Source: Flavobacteriales bacterium (GTDB lineage: Bacteria; Bacteroidota; Bacteroidia; JACJYZ01). From it: a stretch of DNA of 64,000 nucleotides. The notes below the pieces were generated by a model that saw only the letters and a list, made by a program, of their open reading frames with translations, did not search any database and was not told where the DNA came from. Location of the stretch: positions 62,001 to 126,000 of the forward strand of contig JACJYZ010000002.1 in NCBI GenBank assembly GCA_020635855.1, read 5' to 3'. Below are positions 62,459 through 64,000 of the stretch, piece by piece (the stretch's first letter is position 1; every line of letters starts with the position of its first letter). The position numbers and the translations under genes are program-made.

Positions 62459-64000
62459 CTATCCGCATTTGGTATGCCCGCAGCTTTTACAGTTCAGGCA
62501 ACCTTCCTCGTAAACGAGGGTGGCCTGACCGCACTCCGGACATTCATTGTCAACGGGAGCCGTACCATCGGGGATGAAACGTTTCAATGCCCTTACCACA
62601 CCATTTTTCCAGGTGTTCAGGTGTTCTTCGTTCAGGTTGAGGCCGGATACCATGTGCACCACGAACGGCAATGGCATGCCGTGGCGGATCACACCGGAGA
62701 TCAGTTTTGCATAGTTCCAGTATTCCTGGTTGAAGGATCGGGACAGACCTTCGATGGTTACCTTGTAGCCTTCCTTGTCCTGGAACTGGAAATCGTAACG
62801 GGAGTTGCCGTCTTCCGTGCGGCTTTTGATCACCCATCCTTTTTCAACCCAGGAAGGAAGGGAGAACACATCCTCGATGCGACCGGTGAATATCTCATAG
62901 GGGCGGTCGTTCAGCAATCCCACCACGGCCATCCATTTCTCGTTGTTGTTCTGGAAACGGACAACGGATGCTTCGAGGGTCTTGGGGCGCTTGGGGGCTT
63001 TGGACTCGGCGATGATCACCTCTTCGCCTTCCTTCTTCTTTTTCTTTTTGTCATCGGTTACCAGTACGCCTGAACGTGAACCGTCGCGGTATACGGTGAT
63101 GCCCTTGCAACCGCTTTCCCATCCTGTCTGGTAGATCTTGGCCACCAGCTCTTCGGTCACCTCGTTGGGTACGTTCACGGTCACACTGATCGAGTGGTCC
63201 ACCCACTTCTGAACGGTGCCTTGCAGTTTCACTTTGGCCAGCCAGTCGACATCGTTGGCTGTGGCTTTGTAATAGGGCGACTTCTGTACAAGCGCATTCA
63301 GTTCTTCATCGCTCATGGCTTTCACCTGCTCTTCGTTGTAGCCGTTGGCTTTGAACCAGGTGATGAAGTGGTGATGGAATACGTGGTACTCTTCCCAGGT
63401 GTCTCCCACTTCGTCCACGAAATCCACACGTACGTTCTTGTCGTTCGGGTTTACTTTGCGACGACGCTTGTAAGCCACCATGAACACCGGCTCGATACCG
63501 GAGGTGGTTTGCGACATGAGGCTGGTGGTGCCGGTGGGTGCGATGGTAAGCAGGGAAATGTTCCGACGGCCGTATTTGATCATGTCGTCATACAGGGCCG
63601 GGTCGGCTTGCTTGATGCGGTTGATGAACGGGTTCTTTTCCTCACGCACCGGATCGTAGATCGGGAAGGCGCCTCTTTCCTTGGCCATGTCAACGGAAGA
63701 ACGGTAGGCTTCGAGCGCGATGGTCTTGTGGATCCTTTCGGCGAATTTGATGGAATCATCGGAACCGTAAGTGATGTTAAGGGCGGCCAGCATGTCACCT
63801 TCGGCGGTGATGCCCACGCCGGTGCGACGGCCTTCAATGCACTTCTTGCGGATGTTCTGCCACAGGTTGGATTCAACCCGTTTGATTTCTTCCTCTTCAG
63901 GATCTTTATGGATTTTCTCAATGATGGCATCGATCTTTTCAAGTTCCAGGTCGATGATGTCATCCATCATCCTTTGCGCCATGCGTACATGTTTGCGGAA
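62459..64000 (-). CDS. nrdJ: Adenosylcobalamin-dependent ribonucleoside-diphosphate reductase, C-terminal part
   Basis: About 514 residues; the gene continues beyond the window edge, so its N-terminus and active-site loop are missing. The frame reads through 63982 to the edge (RKHVRMAQRM and on). Visible: EGRRTGVGITAEGDMLAALN, SLLTIAPTGTTSLMSQTTSG, GCKGITVYRDGSRSGVL, and a C-terminal Cys-rich tail (CPECGQATLVYEEGCLNCKS ... HTKCG) that recycles the active-site thiols. Class II enzymes of this type make deoxyribonucleotides using adenosylcobalamin, without oxygen. It ends at a terminator just downstream. Confidence 0.93.
   Translation of the reverse strand, partial: FRKHVRMAQRMMDDIIDLELEKIDAIIEKIHKDPEEEEIKRVESNLWQNIRKKCIEGRRTGVGITAEGDMLAALNITYGSDDSIKFAERIHKTIALEAYRSSVDMAKERGAFPIYDPVREEKNPFINRIKQADPALYDDMIKYGRRNISLLTIAPTGTTSLMSQTTSGIEPVFMVAYKRRRKVNPNDKNVRVDFVDEVGDTWEEYHVFHHHFITWFKANGYNEEQVKAMSDEELNALVQKSPYYKATANDVDWLAKVKLQGTVQKWVDHSISVTVNVPNEVTEELVAKIYQTGWESGCKGITVYRDGSRSGVLVTDDKKKKKKEGEEVIIAESKAPKRPKTLEASVVRFQNNNEKWMAVVGLLNDRPYEIFTGRIEDVFSLPSWVEKGWVIKSRTEDGNSRYDFQFQDKEGYKVTIEGLSRSFNQEYWNYAKLISGVIRHGMPLPFVVHMVSGLNLNEEHLNTWKNGVVRALKRFIPDGTAPVDNECPECGQATLVYEEGCLNCKSCGHTKCG

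Noticed and set aside
1..64000. tRNA, rRNA, prophage, integrase or transposase genes
   Set aside because: None was recognised by eye in any gap or frame. A tRNA or covariance scan would settle small RNAs.

Overview
The window comes from the chromosome of a Bacteroidota bacterium, most likely a Flavobacteriales- or Cytophagales-like marine or freshwater lineage. Evidence: type IX secretion system (T9SS) cargo with both type A and type B sorting domains, a PorP/SprF-family protein, a MurF-alanine racemase fusion, an alternative complex III (ActABCDEF) followed by cytochrome oxidase genes, a Porin_10-type porin, and promoters that fit the Bacteroidota TTG-N19..20-TAnnTTTG pattern. Most of the window is dense core genome. 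The stretch from about 30 to 36.9 kb is visibly AT-richer and accessory.

Layout. 0-18 kb: the end of meaB, murF-alr, then a surface/T9SS cluster (OmpA-PD40 protein and PorP/SprF protein on the minus strand, divergent from a 1444-residue 14-PKD adhesin), a second type B sorted protein with a structured leader, an orphan histidine kinase and an AsmA-like protein. 18-30 kb: an alpha/beta-hydrolase fold protein without a nucleophile, dnaG, a porin, a second (intact-looking) hydrolase, a toxin-antitoxin pair with a frameshifted toxin, a secreted protein often mislabelled asparagine synthetase B, dnaB, a lipoprotein and accA. 30-36.9 kb: an accessory island of small lipoproteins, membrane proteins and small unknown proteins, a Fic protein with a candidate operator, an intact and a truncated DUF6980-like gene, a truncated pentapeptide-repeat gene, and several intergenic palindromic repeats. 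37-46 kb: ispE, a coiled-coil secreted protein, a DUF502 protein, a 23-repeat MORN/YwqK-type secreted protein, and the rimP-nusA-infB operon, whose leader contains a terminator-like hairpin. 46-58 kb: a respiratory operon actABCDEF-coxBA, closed by a strong terminator. 58-64 kb: ruvB, queG, ubiX, a T9SS-exported subtilisin-like protease, and the 3' part of an adenosylcobalamin-dependent ribonucleotide reductase.

How the parts fit. Alternative complex III oxidises quinol and passes electrons to the adjacent oxidase subunits. The PorP/SprF protein is the likely partner for export of the type B adhesins. rimP, nusA and infB couple ribosome maturation, transcription elongation and translation initiation. 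MeaB, QueG and the ribonucleotide reductase all depend on or serve cobalamin enzymes, so the cell must make or import B12. No rRNA, tRNA, CRISPR array, prophage or transposase gene was seen. I did not find a convincing complete new system. The best leads are the rimP leader hairpin, the triple-hairpin leader at 13.7-13.8 kb, the accessory island with decaying small genes, and three families of intergenic palindromes.
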